Source of the DNA: Candidatus Hydrogenedentota bacterium
GTDB lineage: Bacteria; Hydrogenedentota; Hydrogenedentia; Hydrogenedentales; JAGMZX01
Assembly (NCBI GenBank): GCA_029556545.1
Contig: JAKQEQ010000026.1
Location: forward strand, 1 to 15,787
Length of the DNA stretch: 15,787 bases
Reading direction: 5' to 3'
Positions within the stretch are counted from its first letter, which is position 1, and each line of letters starts with the position of its first letter. This document shows positions 7,851 to 15,295 of this stretch, piece by piece. The notes below the pieces were generated by a model. The model searched no databases. It saw only the letters and a program-made list of their open reading frames with translations, and was not told where the DNA came from. The position numbers and the translations under genes are program-made.

Positions 7851-9932
7851 TTAAGCGGGGCCGGGGCAGAAGCCGTCCTCGGTGCCTTCGCCGGGGCAGG
7901 GGTGGTATCCGCCGCTATTGTAGAACTGGATAAGCCGCAGCAGTTCCGTCAGGTTGATGGTCCAGTCCGGGCCGGAGGGGGCGTAGTCGCTCGCGTGGGG
8001 CGTGCAGGCATGGTTTTCGCCGGGGCCGGGGACATAGCCGTCTTCGGTATCGCCGGGATTTGCCGCGCAGTGGAGCCCGCCCGAGTTATAGAACTGGATC
8101 ACGCGCAGCAACTCCGTCAACTCGATCAAGCCGTTCCCGTTCTGGTCCGCGGTGTGATTCGCCGGTTGTCCTTCGCCTTCACCCTCGCCTTCACCTTCGC
8201 CTTCACCCTCGCCCTCGCCCTCGCCTTCGCCTTCACCTTCGCCCTCGCCCTCACCTTCGCCTTCGCCTTCGCCCTCACCTTCACCTTCACCCTCACCTTC
8301 TCCTTCGCCCTCGCCTTCTCCTTCGCCCTCGCCCTCGCTCGGCGGGACCTCGACAAAGACGCCCGTTACGGTCTTGTCAGCGTCCATCAGCAGGAAGAGG
8401 GGATTTGTCGTTCCGCTTGCGTCGCCTTCCCAATGGTCGAATGCCCATTCTTCCTCGGGAATCGCGACGATGCGAACGGTTGCGCCCTGAGCGTGGTTGG
8501 TGACGCCCGCGGGCGTGATGGTTCCGTTGCCGACAACCTCGGTCGTGAGGGTGTGCATGACTTGGACGAAGACCGCCGTGATCGCCTTGTCCACGTCCAG
8601 GACTATCGTAGTCGGATTCTCGGAACCGGTAAGGTCCCCTTCCCAGTGGTCGAAGAACCAGCCGGCGGCCGGGGTGGCGCTGACGGTGATTTCGGCGCCG
8701 CCCGGGTGGGTCGTGGTGCCGATGGGCGGCGTGGTGGTTCCGCTGCCGACAATGGTCATGGTCACCGTGCGCGTGGGCAATTCGGAGAACAAGGCGGCGA
8801 CTATCTTGTTGCCGTCCATCAGGAGCGAGGTCGGGTTCTCGGAGCCGGTGACCGCGCCCTGCCACTCGACGAATTCCCAGCCGACGTGGGGCGTGGCGGT
8901 CAGGATGACCGTCGAGCCGGGATCATGGTACGTTTCGCCGGGCGGGTCGATGTCGCCGCCGCCCACGGCGGTGGTCGTCAGGGTGTACTGCATCCCGAGT
9001 TCCTGGAAGACCGCCGTGACCGTCATGTCGTAGTACATGGTCACGGTCGCCGGGTTCTCCGACCCGGTCACGTCGCCGAGCCACTCGATGAATTCCCAGC
9101 CTTCGTCCGGCGTTGCGGTCAAGACGACCTCCGCGCCGGGGGCGTGACTGGTCGAGCCGGGCGGGTCCACCGAACCGTTCCCCTGGACAAAGGTGGTGAG
9201 GTTGAAGCTGACGGCGGTGGTGGCGAATACGGCCGTGACCGCCTTGTCGCTATCCATGAGGAGCGATTCGGGATTATTCGAGCCGGCCAGGTCGCCCTCC
9301 CAATGGTCGAAGTACCAGTCCATCGAAAGAATAGCGGCGCGCACCTGCGTCACGCGGCCATCAAGGAACCCGGTCTCGCCCACGGGGGGCAGCGTCGCGC
9401 CGTACCCCTCAACAGACATGGTGAGCGTATGCGCCTGCGGTGAGAATACGGCCGTGACTTCCTTGTCGGCGTCCATGAGCAGGAATTGATGGTACGGGTC
9501 CGTGCCGGTCAGGTCGCCTTCCCAGTGGTCGAAAGCCCAGCCGGGGTCGGGTGTTGCGGACAGCATGGCGGTCTGCCCGCCGATGTATTCGTGGGATCCG
9601 GCAGGGGGCGATGTTACGCCGTTGCCGACAATGGCGATCGTAAGCGTGTAATTGGCCAGCTCGACGAAGACCGCCGTCACGTTCTTGTCGGCGTCCATGA
9701 CCAGCGGCACCAACGAAGATTGTGTTCCCGTGAGGTCGCCTTCCCAGTGGTCGAAGCGCCAGCCGGGGGCGGGGTTTGCAGACAGGAATACGGTCTGTCC
9801 GCTCTCGAATTCGTGGACCCCGGCCTCGGGTATGGTCGTGCCCTCCCCGACTATCGTAAGCGTTAACGTTTCCGCTCCGGCGACGGACGCGATTGTCGCC
9901 GCACACAAGATGAGAAGCCATTCCCCGCGCAT
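7851..9932 (-). CDS. Secreted seven-B-repeat protein with GE linker and EF-hand-like C-terminal module
   Basis: A 693-residue protein. The ATG at 9932 (MRGEWLLILC) has GAGGG upstream and starts a clean signal peptide (1-20, ending VAGA). Seven divergent InlB B-repeat-like units of about 73 residues fill 21 to about 529. Each runs TLT..V.GNG...P..G to FDHWEGDLTGS and ends MDADK.VTAVF; units 4 and 5 carry FIEWLGD/FVEWQGA instead of FDHWEGD. An acidic linker E(GE)27 spans 533-587. The C-terminus (588-693) is nearly identical to that of the first gene: the EF-hand-like loop DQNGNGLIELTE, two LTELLR.IQFYNSGG elements, and the ending DGFCPGPA. B-repeats of this kind are typical of large surface and adhesin-like proteins. 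It is last in a minus-strand run behind fibre-like genes 5, 4 and 3, 138 nt from gene 3. Confidence 0.88.
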   Translation of the reverse strand: MRGEWLLILCAATIASVAGAETLTLTIVGEGTTIPEAGVHEFESGQTVFLSANPAPGWRFDHWEGDLTGTQSSLVPLVMDADKNVTAVFVELANYTLTIAIVGNGVTSPPAGSHEYIGGQTAMLSATPDPGWAFDHWEGDLTGTDPYHQFLLMDADKEVTAVFSPQAHTLTMSVEGYGATLPPVGETGFLDGRVTQVRAAILSMDWYFDHWEGDLAGSNNPESLLMDSDKAVTAVFATTAVSFNLTTFVQGNGSVDPPGSTSHAPGAEVVLTATPDEGWEFIEWLGDVTGSENPATVTMYYDMTVTAVFQELGMQYTLTTTAVGGGDIDPPGETYHDPGSTVILTATPHVGWEFVEWQGAVTGSENPTSLLMDGNKIVAALFSELPTRTVTMTIVGSGTTTPPIGTTTHPGGAEITVSATPAAGWFFDHWEGDLTGSENPTTIVLDVDKAITAVFVQVMHTLTTEVVGNGTITPAGVTNHAQGATVRIVAIPEEEWAFDHWEGDASGTTNPLFLLMDADKTVTGVFVEVPPSEGEGEGEGEGEGEGEGEGEGEGEGEGEGEGEGEGEGEGEGEGEGEGEGEGEGEGEGQPANHTADQNGNGLIELTELLRVIQFYNSGGLHCAANPGDTEDGYVPGPGENHACTPHASDYAPSGPDWTINLTELLRLIQFYNSGGYHPCPGEGTEDGFCPGPA
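8172..8336 (-). repeat. GE-encoding hexanucleotide repeat, 27 units
   Basis: 165 nt encode E(GE)27 on the minus strand by mixed GG(C/T/A)GA(A/G) hexamers; the longest complete run in the window. Confidence 0.92.
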
Positions 9933-10070
9933 GATGTTTACCCTCGCGTTGTTTCCCTGGACCGCCGAATCAATATTCAAATCCCTTCTCGGCGCATCGC
10001 GCCGTGCGACGGCGGCGTCGCCGGGACCGCCCCGGTTCCCGCCTGCACCGTCGCGGCGTTCCGCGTTGCT
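9933..10070 (-). other. Intergenic gap between fibre-like gene 3 and the B-repeat gene
   Basis: 138 nt without a coding sign. It holds GGCGC-ATC-GCGCC (9991-10003) and an AT-rich patch near 9970-9985 that could host a weak minus-strand promoter. No T-tract terminator follows gene 3, so read-through into the B-repeat gene is possible. Confidence 0.4.
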
Positions 10071-11630
10071 CTACTCAAAGATAATGATATCAATATATCC
10101 CGAAGGTGGAGCATTGCTGCACCCCCAGATATTCGCCTGCGGACTCTGGAGCCACACGTTGTGCGTGCCCGCGGCCAGCACGCCGGACCAGGCCACGTGC
10201 GCGTTAACCCACTGTAAATCGGGGGTATAGGTTAGGGCGCGCGTCCGCCCGCTGCCGTCCACGACGAGCCACAGATCGGCCCGGCCCGTGTGGTAGCGCA
10301 TCATGTCGCCTGAGATACTCACGGCCGCGGGCCTGGTCAGTTCAAAGGTGACGGTCCAGAACGCGGTGGCGGCCGGATGGGGGTTGACCGGACAACCGCT
10401 GCGTGGGTCGTTGCTGTGGATGACGCGGGGAGATCTGGAAATGATGCCCGTCTTCTCATTCGCGACGGCTGCGTCGCCGGTGAATGCCAATGTGCCGTTG
10501 ACCTCAAGTCTCGCTCCGGGCGCAATCGTGCCTACCCCGACATTGCCCGCATTATCCACCGAGAGCGCGGGCGCGGGGCTGCCGTCCGGCGCATCGAGGG
10601 AGGAGTGGACGTGATTGCCGCGGGCTACTTGGTTCGCGGCGGCGCCCACGTTGAGCCGAGCCGTGTCGATGGTCCCGGTGGTGATGTGCGCGCCGTCATG
10701 GACATGGTCGCCCAGCGCGACCTGGTTCGGGGCCGTTCCCGTGGGGAGCCGGGCGATGTCCATCGTGCCCGTGATGATCTGGCCGGCGTCGATATCGAGG
10801 TTCGTGTGCGCCCCCGCCGTGTTGTTGTGGGCGTTGATGCCGTTGGTGATGTTCGTGGTCACAAAGCCCTGGATACTGCTCAACTCCAGGCCGTCCAGCT
10901 TATCCGCGTCGATTCCGCCGCCATGGCCCATGTTCAGGCGATCATTGCTGAGTTTGCCCGAGGTGATCCGAGCCGCGTTCAATTCGATGGTTGGGTGGGC
11001 GCCGGGATCGGCGTCGTGGGCGGCGATGTCCGTGCCGATCTGGGATCGGATATCGTCATGGGCCGAGCCGCTGGCGTCGTGGGCGGCGATGTCCGTGCCG
11101 ATCTGCGTGCGGATATCGCCGTGGGCCGCGCCGCTGGCGTCGTGCGTGCTTACGGCGGCGGAAATGTCCGCGTCGATGTCGGCGGCATGCTTGCCGTCCA
11201 GCGTGTCGGCGTCATCGGCGGTGGCGGCATGGGTTGCGTGGAAGGCGTAGGGCGCGCGGGTGAGGGGTACGCGCGGCGTATAGGCCTGCATACCCGCGCC
11301 GACGTCCGCCGAGACTTCGAGCCAGAGCGTCGCGCCCGCGTTGTCGGCGAACAGCGTGCCGAGCGGCGTGTCCGCGCCGAGTTCGACGGAGAACGCGCCG
11401 TTCGAGGTTGTCGCCGTCTGCGATTCCGTCCAGATGGGCGTGCCGCCTGTGTCCGTCGCGAAGATACCGAAACTCATCGCGTAGGGACCGTCCGCGACGG
11501 GGTTGCTGGCGACGTCGCGTAATACGCCTTGATACGTCACTGTGTTTGCTTGGGCCCAGATAACGCCCGTCATGAGGATGAGCGCCGCGAGAAAGCCACA
11601 GGTTTTAATCGTGCCGCCTTGTCGAATCAT
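10071..11630 (-). CDS. Secreted fibre-like protein 3
   Basis: A 519-residue paralogue. ATG at 11630 is preferred over the adjoining GTG at 11633; GGGAG lies 8 nt upstream. The signal peptide (about 1-27) ends VIWA-Q; the head runs to about residue 132 with the same TVTYQGVLRD to PYAFHA pattern, carrying the 'ATDTGGTPIW' variant shared with proteins 4 and 5. The stalk has DTLDGKHAADI, two 21-residue DIR.QIGTDIAAHD repeats and DADKLDGLELSS like proteins 1 and 2. GDHVHDGAHITTGTID units follow, then NVGVGTIAPGARLEVNGTL, a motif usual before tail-fibre tips. The tip (393-519) starts TGIISRSPRVIHS, has Cys in SGCP and WGC, and ends IDIIIFE. The tip family is unknown to me. Probably exported and displayed at the surface. 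Confidence 0.86.
   Translation of the reverse strand: MIRQGGTIKTCGFLAALILMTGVIWAQANTVTYQGVLRDVASNPVADGPYAMSFGIFATDTGGTPIWTESQTATTSNGAFSVELGADTPLGTLFADNAGATLWLEVSADVGAGMQAYTPRVPLTRAPYAFHATHAATADDADTLDGKHAADIDADISAAVSTHDASGAAHGDIRTQIGTDIAAHDASGSAHDDIRSQIGTDIAAHDADPGAHPTIELNAARITSGKLSNDRLNMGHGGGIDADKLDGLELSSIQGFVTTNITNGINAHNNTAGAHTNLDIDAGQIITGTMDIARLPTGTAPNQVALGDHVHDGAHITTGTIDTARLNVGAAANQVARGNHVHSSLDAPDGSPAPALSVDNAGNVGVGTIAPGARLEVNGTLAFTGDAAVANEKTGIISRSPRVIHSNDPRSGCPVNPHPAATAFWTVTFELTRPAAVSISGDMMRYHTGRADLWLVVDGSGRTRALTYTPDLQWVNAHVAWSGVLAAGTHNVWLQSPQANIWGCSNAPPSGYIDIIIFE
10846..10961 (-). repeat. Gene 3 copy of the conserved stalk block (inverted relative to genes 1 and 2)
   Basis: Differs from 2128-2243 at only two of 116 bases, on the opposite strand 8.6 kb away. 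Confidence 0.85.
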
Positions 11631-11753
11631 CACCCTTTCTCCCTGTGTATGCCGCCTTGTCCAAGCCTTGCCTCGTGCAAGGCAACCTTCATCATCGGGG
11701 GCACGATGCCCCCGATCCTGTCGTGGGCGCTCCAGCGGACGGACCGCGCCGTC
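11631..11753 (-). promoter_or_regulatory. Gene 4-gene 3 intergenic leader with two hairpins
   Basis: A perfect 10-bp stem ATCGGGGGCA-CGA-TGCCCCCGAT (11694-11716) is followed, towards gene 3, by GCCTTGC/GCAAGGC with a 5-nt loop (11665-11683). GGGAG then precedes the ATG. No T-run follows the stems on the minus strand. The arrangement parallels the gap in front of gene 4, so it is a conserved structured leader rather than random sequence. Confidence 0.55.
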
Positions 11754-13295
11754 CTATTCGAAAATCATGGTCGTGATGCGCCCATAGGAGGAACCGCAAC
11801 CGAAGACGTTTGCGCCGATTGCACTCCTTAACGAAACCGTGTGGGAACCCGCGGCAAGCACGCCGCCCCAGTGGGTATGGCTGTCGGTCCATGCCAAGTT
11901 GTAGGTATCGGCAATGTTGCGGTCGCGAAAGGCACCGTCCACGTATAATTCGAGATCGCGCCGGCCGGTGGCATAGCCTATGGTTTCGCCATGGATGATG
12001 ACAACCGCCGACCGGGTCAAGGTGAACGACTGTGTCCAGAGGTCGGTGCCTACCGCCGCGGCCGGCGGGCAACCGACGCGGGTGTCAGGCGTCATGATGA
12101 CGCGCGGCGACCTGGAGATGATGCCGGTCGTCTGACCCGCGACAGGCGCGTCGCCCGTGAACTTCAACGTGTTATTGACTTCAAGCTTGGCGCCGGGTGC
12201 GACGGTGCCTATGCCGACATTTCCAGCGTTGTCCACGGCGAGCGCTTGTGCGGGGTCGCCGTCCGCAGCGGCGAGGGAGGAGTGGACGTGGTTACCGAGG
12301 GCGACTTGACTCCCGCCGGTTCCGGTGGGGAGGCGCGCGATATCGATAGTTCCGGTGGTGATGTGCGCGCCGTCGTGGACGTGGTTGCCCAGCGCGACCT
12401 GGTTCGGGGCCGTCCCCGTGGGCAGCCGGGAGATGTCCATCGTACCCGAGATGATCTGTCCGGCGTCAATATCGAGGTTCGGGTGCGCCGACGCGGTGTT
12501 GTTATGGACACTGATCTTGTTGTCGGTGTTTATGCCGATATTGACGAGATGCGTGCCGTCGAGGGTGTCGGCGTCCAGCCCGCCGCCGGGCCCCGTGTTC
12601 AAGCGGAGATTGCTGATCTTGCCGGAAGTGATTTGCGCACCGTCTATTTCCAGGACCGAGTGCGCGCCGGGATCGGCGTCGTGAGCGGCGATGTCCGTGC
12701 CGATCTGCGATCGGATGTCGCCGTGGGCGGTCCCGCTTGCGTCGTGGGCGGCGATGTCTGCGCCGATTTGGGTTCGAATGTCACTGTGGGCCGCGCCGCT
12801 GGCGTCGTGCGTGCTTACGGCGGCGGCAATGTCCGCGTCGATGTCGGCGGCGTGCTTGCCGTCCAGCGTGTCGGCGTCATCGGCGGCGGCAGCCTGGCTC
12901 GCGTGGAAGGCATAGGGCGCGCGGGAAAGGGGCACGCGGGGCGTATAGGCCTGCATGCCCGCGCCGACGTCTGCCGAGACTTCGAGCCAGAGCGCGGCGC
13001 CCGCATTGTCGGCGAACAGCGTACCGAGCGGGGTTACCGCACCCAGTTCGACGGAGAATGCGCCGTTCGACGTCGCGGCGGTCTGCGACTCCGTCCAGAT
13101 CGGCGCGCCGCCGGTGTCCGTCGCGAAGATGCCGAAACTCATCGCGTAGGGGCCGTCCGCGACGGGGTCTCCGGTGACATCGCGCAGGACGCCCTGGTAC
13201 GTCACCGTGTTTGCCTGGGCCAGTGTGACGCCGCTCACGCACACAAGCGCTGCCAGCAGGCCCCATGTCCTGAATGTGTTTCCAATCTGAATCAT
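11754..13295 (-). CDS. Secreted fibre-like protein 4
   Basis: A 513-residue paralogue. ATG at 13295 (MIQIGNTFRT) has AGGGAG 8 nt upstream. The signal peptide ends VTLA-Q and the head is as in protein 5. The stalk has DTLDGKHAADI and two 21-residue repeats, then a segment absent from proteins 1-3: LRLNTGPGGGLDADTLDG, THLVNIGINTDNKISVHN. Two GNHVH units and NVGIGTVAPGAKLEVNNTL lead to the tip (389-513): TGIISRSPRVIM, Cys in VGCP and FGC, ending TTMIFE. The tip is homologous to those of 3 and 5 but well diverged, whereas 12341-12758 is 96% identical to gene 5 in DNA. Function unknown; probably a surface fibre. It lies 156 nt behind gene 5 and 123 nt ahead of gene 3. Confidence 0.86.
   Translation of the reverse strand: MIQIGNTFRTWGLLAALVCVSGVTLAQANTVTYQGVLRDVTGDPVADGPYAMSFGIFATDTGGAPIWTESQTAATSNGAFSVELGAVTPLGTLFADNAGAALWLEVSADVGAGMQAYTPRVPLSRAPYAFHASQAAAADDADTLDGKHAADIDADIAAAVSTHDASGAAHSDIRTQIGADIAAHDASGTAHGDIRSQIGTDIAAHDADPGAHSVLEIDGAQITSGKISNLRLNTGPGGGLDADTLDGTHLVNIGINTDNKISVHNNTASAHPNLDIDAGQIISGTMDISRLPTGTAPNQVALGNHVHDGAHITTGTIDIARLPTGTGGSQVALGNHVHSSLAAADGDPAQALAVDNAGNVGIGTVAPGAKLEVNNTLKFTGDAPVAGQTTGIISRSPRVIMTPDTRVGCPPAAAVGTDLWTQSFTLTRSAVVIIHGETIGYATGRRDLELYVDGAFRDRNIADTYNLAWTDSHTHWGGVLAAGSHTVSLRSAIGANVFGCGSSYGRITTMIFE
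12341..12758 (-). repeat. Direct repeat with fibre-like gene 5
   Basis: Matches 14051-14468 at a fixed offset of 1710 with 17 mismatches in 418 bases; 12450-12758 has only 8 in 309. Tips and leaders on either side are much more diverged. Confidence 0.88.
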
Positions 13296-13451
13296 GGTCC
13301 TTGCTCCCTTTGGTAGTCATGACGTCTCGTCCAATGTCTTGCCAAAGGCAAAACTATCTTCATCTGCCGCGGGCGTCCCGCCCGGCATTTTCGGGAGCAA
13401 GATGCCCCCGCTCCTGTCACGGGCGAGACGCCCGTGCCACGATAGCGCGAC
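13296..13451 (-). promoter_or_regulatory. Gene 5-gene 4 intergenic leader with interspersed palindromes
   Basis: In plus-strand order: TTGCC-AAA-GGCAA (13339-13351); CGGGC-GTCCC-GCCCG (13370-13384), the same loop as the palindrome at 15243-15255; and CACGGGCG-AGA-CGCCCGTG (13418-13436) followed by CCACG next to the 3' end of gene 5. The set resembles the gaps before genes 3 and 5. Confidence 0.6.
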
Positions 13452-15068
13452 TCACTCGAAGATGATGATATCCAGGGCGCCCCACGGCGCGGTGCAGCCC
13501 CAGACACTTGCCGAGGGGCTCTGCATCCACACGTTGTGCGAGCCCGCGTCGAGCACGCCGCACCAGAACACGTGGGCATCCACCCATTGAGTGTCGTAGG
13601 ATAGCGTCAGGGTGGTATCGCGCCACGAGTCCACGAACAGGTCCAAGTCCACGCGGCCCGCCGCGCTTCGGATGATATTGCCCGTCACGAACACGGCCGC
13701 GGGTTGGGCCAGCGTGAAGTTCACCGTCCAGAGCGGCGTACCGGCCGCACGGGCCGGCGGACAGCCCGATCCGTCCGGGTCGGCGCTGTGGATAACTTTC
13801 GGGGACCTTGTAATTTGCCCGGTTGACGTGCCCCCCGCCGCGTCGCCTACGAACGTCAGCGGCCCGCCCACGCGGAGCCCACCGTTAACATCGAGCTTCG
13901 CGCCGGGCGTGGTCGTGCCTATGCCGACATTTCCGGCGTTATCCACGGCGAGCGCGGGGGCGGGGTTGCCATCCGGGGCATCGAGGGAGGAATGGACGTG
14001 ATTGCCCCGGGCTACTTGGTTCGCGGCCGGTCCCACGTTGAGCCGAGCCGTATCGATGGTCCCGGTGGTGATGTGCGCGCCGTCGTGGACGTGGTTGCCC
14101 AGCGCGACCTGGTTCGAGCCGATTCCCGTGGGCAGCCGGGCGATGTCCATCGTACCCGTGATGATCTGTCCGGCGTCAATATCGAGGTTCGGGTGCGCCG
14201 ATGCGGTGTTGTTATGGACACTGATCTTGTTGTCGGTGTTTATGCCGATATTGACGAGATGCGTGCCGTCGAGCGTGTCGGCGTCCAGCCCGCCGCCGGA
14301 CCCCGTATTCAAGCGGAGATTGCTGATCTTGCCGGAAGTGATTTGCGCGCCGTCTATTTCCAGGACCGAGTGCGCGCCGGGGTCGGCGTCGTGGGCGGCG
14401 ATGTCCGTGCCGATCTGCGATCGGATGTCGCCGTGGGCGGTCCCGTTTGCGTCGTGGGCGGCGATGTCCGTACCGATCTGGGATCGGATATCGCTGTGGG
14501 CCGCGCCGCTGGCGTCATGGGCGGCGATGTCCGTGCCGATCTGCGTGCGGATATCGTCGTGGGCCGTGCCGCTGGCGTCGTGCGTGCTCACGGCGGAGGT
14601 GATATCGGCATCGATATCGGCGGCGTGCTTGCCGTCCAGCGTGTCGGCGTCATCGGCGGCGGCCGCCTGGCTCGCGTGGAAGGCATAGGGCGCGCGGGTG
14701 AGGGGTACACGCGGCGTATAGGCCTGCATACCCGCGCCGACGTCCGCCGAGACTTCGAGCCAGAGCGTGGCGCCCGCATTATCGGCGAACAGCGTACCGA
14801 GCGGGGTTACCGCGCCGAGTTCGACGGAGAACGCGCCGTTCGAGGTTGTGGCCGTCTGCGACTCCGTCCAGATCGGCGCGCCGCCGGTGTCCGTCGCGAA
14901 GATGCCGAAACTCATCGCGTAGGGGCCGTCCGCGACGGGGTCTCCGGCGACGTCGCGCAGGACGCCCTGATACGTCACCGTGTTTGCCTGGGCCAGTGCG
15001 ACGCCGCTCACGCACACAAGCGCCGCCAGCAGCCCCCACGCTCTGGTCCTGTCATTCCTCGGAATCAT
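13452..15068 (-). CDS. Secreted fibre-like protein 5 (longest stalk)
   Basis: A 538-residue paralogue. The frame extends upstream to 15299, but ATG at 15068 is chosen: AGGAGG lies 8 nt before it, the leader matches gene 1, and the extra 77 residues read an interspersed repeat (GMETLRSG and ILAGLRQRARDAQ types). The signal peptide ends VALA-Q. The head is as in protein 4. The stalk has three 21-residue DIR.QIGTDIAAHD repeats, one more than proteins 3 and 4; the extra unit accounts exactly for a 63-nt shift in alignment with gene 4. LRLNTGSGGGLDADTLDG, GNHVHDGAHITTGTIDTARL and NVGIGTTTPGAKLDVNGGL follow. The tip (415-538) starts TGQITRSPKVIHS, has Cys in SGCP, FWCGV and WGC, and ends LDIIIFE. 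Role inferred as surface fibre. Confidence 0.87.
   Translation of the reverse strand: MIPRNDRTRAWGLLAALVCVSGVALAQANTVTYQGVLRDVAGDPVADGPYAMSFGIFATDTGGAPIWTESQTATTSNGAFSVELGAVTPLGTLFADNAGATLWLEVSADVGAGMQAYTPRVPLTRAPYAFHASQAAAADDADTLDGKHAADIDADITSAVSTHDASGTAHDDIRTQIGTDIAAHDASGAAHSDIRSQIGTDIAAHDANGTAHGDIRSQIGTDIAAHDADPGAHSVLEIDGAQITSGKISNLRLNTGSGGGLDADTLDGTHLVNIGINTDNKISVHNNTASAHPNLDIDAGQIITGTMDIARLPTGIGSNQVALGNHVHDGAHITTGTIDTARLNVGPAANQVARGNHVHSSLDAPDGNPAPALAVDNAGNVGIGTTTPGAKLDVNGGLRVGGPLTFVGDAAGGTSTGQITRSPKVIHSADPDGSGCPPARAAGTPLWTVNFTLAQPAAVFVTGNIIRSAAGRVDLDLFVDSWRDTTLTLSYDTQWVDAHVFWCGVLDAGSHNVWMQSPSASVWGCTAPWGALDIIIFE
14051..14468 (-). repeat. Direct repeat with fibre-like gene 4
   Basis: Partner of 12341-12758 (96% identical). 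The neighbouring part of gene 5 (about 13947-14117) instead resembles gene 3 (about 10560-10730), giving a mosaic pattern. Confidence 0.85.
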
Positions 15069-15295
15069 TGTCGTGTCCTCCTGCGCATCTCGTGCGCGTT
15101 GCCTCAAACCTGCCAATATACTCGTTGTGGCCGGTCTCCTGCTTGCCCGCCGAAGTCGCGCGCCACGCGTGACGAAGGCGGGACCGTGCCACGGCCCCGA
15201 CCGCAAGGTCTCCATCCCAGTTCCGGCCGGTCTTCGTGGCATGGGCGTCCCGCCCATGATCCACCACGGGCAAGATGCCCGTGCCACGTCCGTTC
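15069..15295 (-). promoter_or_regulatory. Leader of fibre-like gene 5 with palindromes
   Basis: On the minus strand, towards gene 5: CACGGGC-ATCTT-GCCCGTG (15265-15283), CATGGGC-GGGAC-GCCCATG (15240-15258), an unremarkable stretch of about 110 nt, then TATATT (15115-15120), a hairpin GCGCA/TGCGC with 5-nt loop (15083-15097) and AGGAGG (15077-15082). The part from TATATT onward matches the leader of gene 1. Compared with gene 1, an extra stretch separates the palindrome from the -10-like box. Confidence 0.55.
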
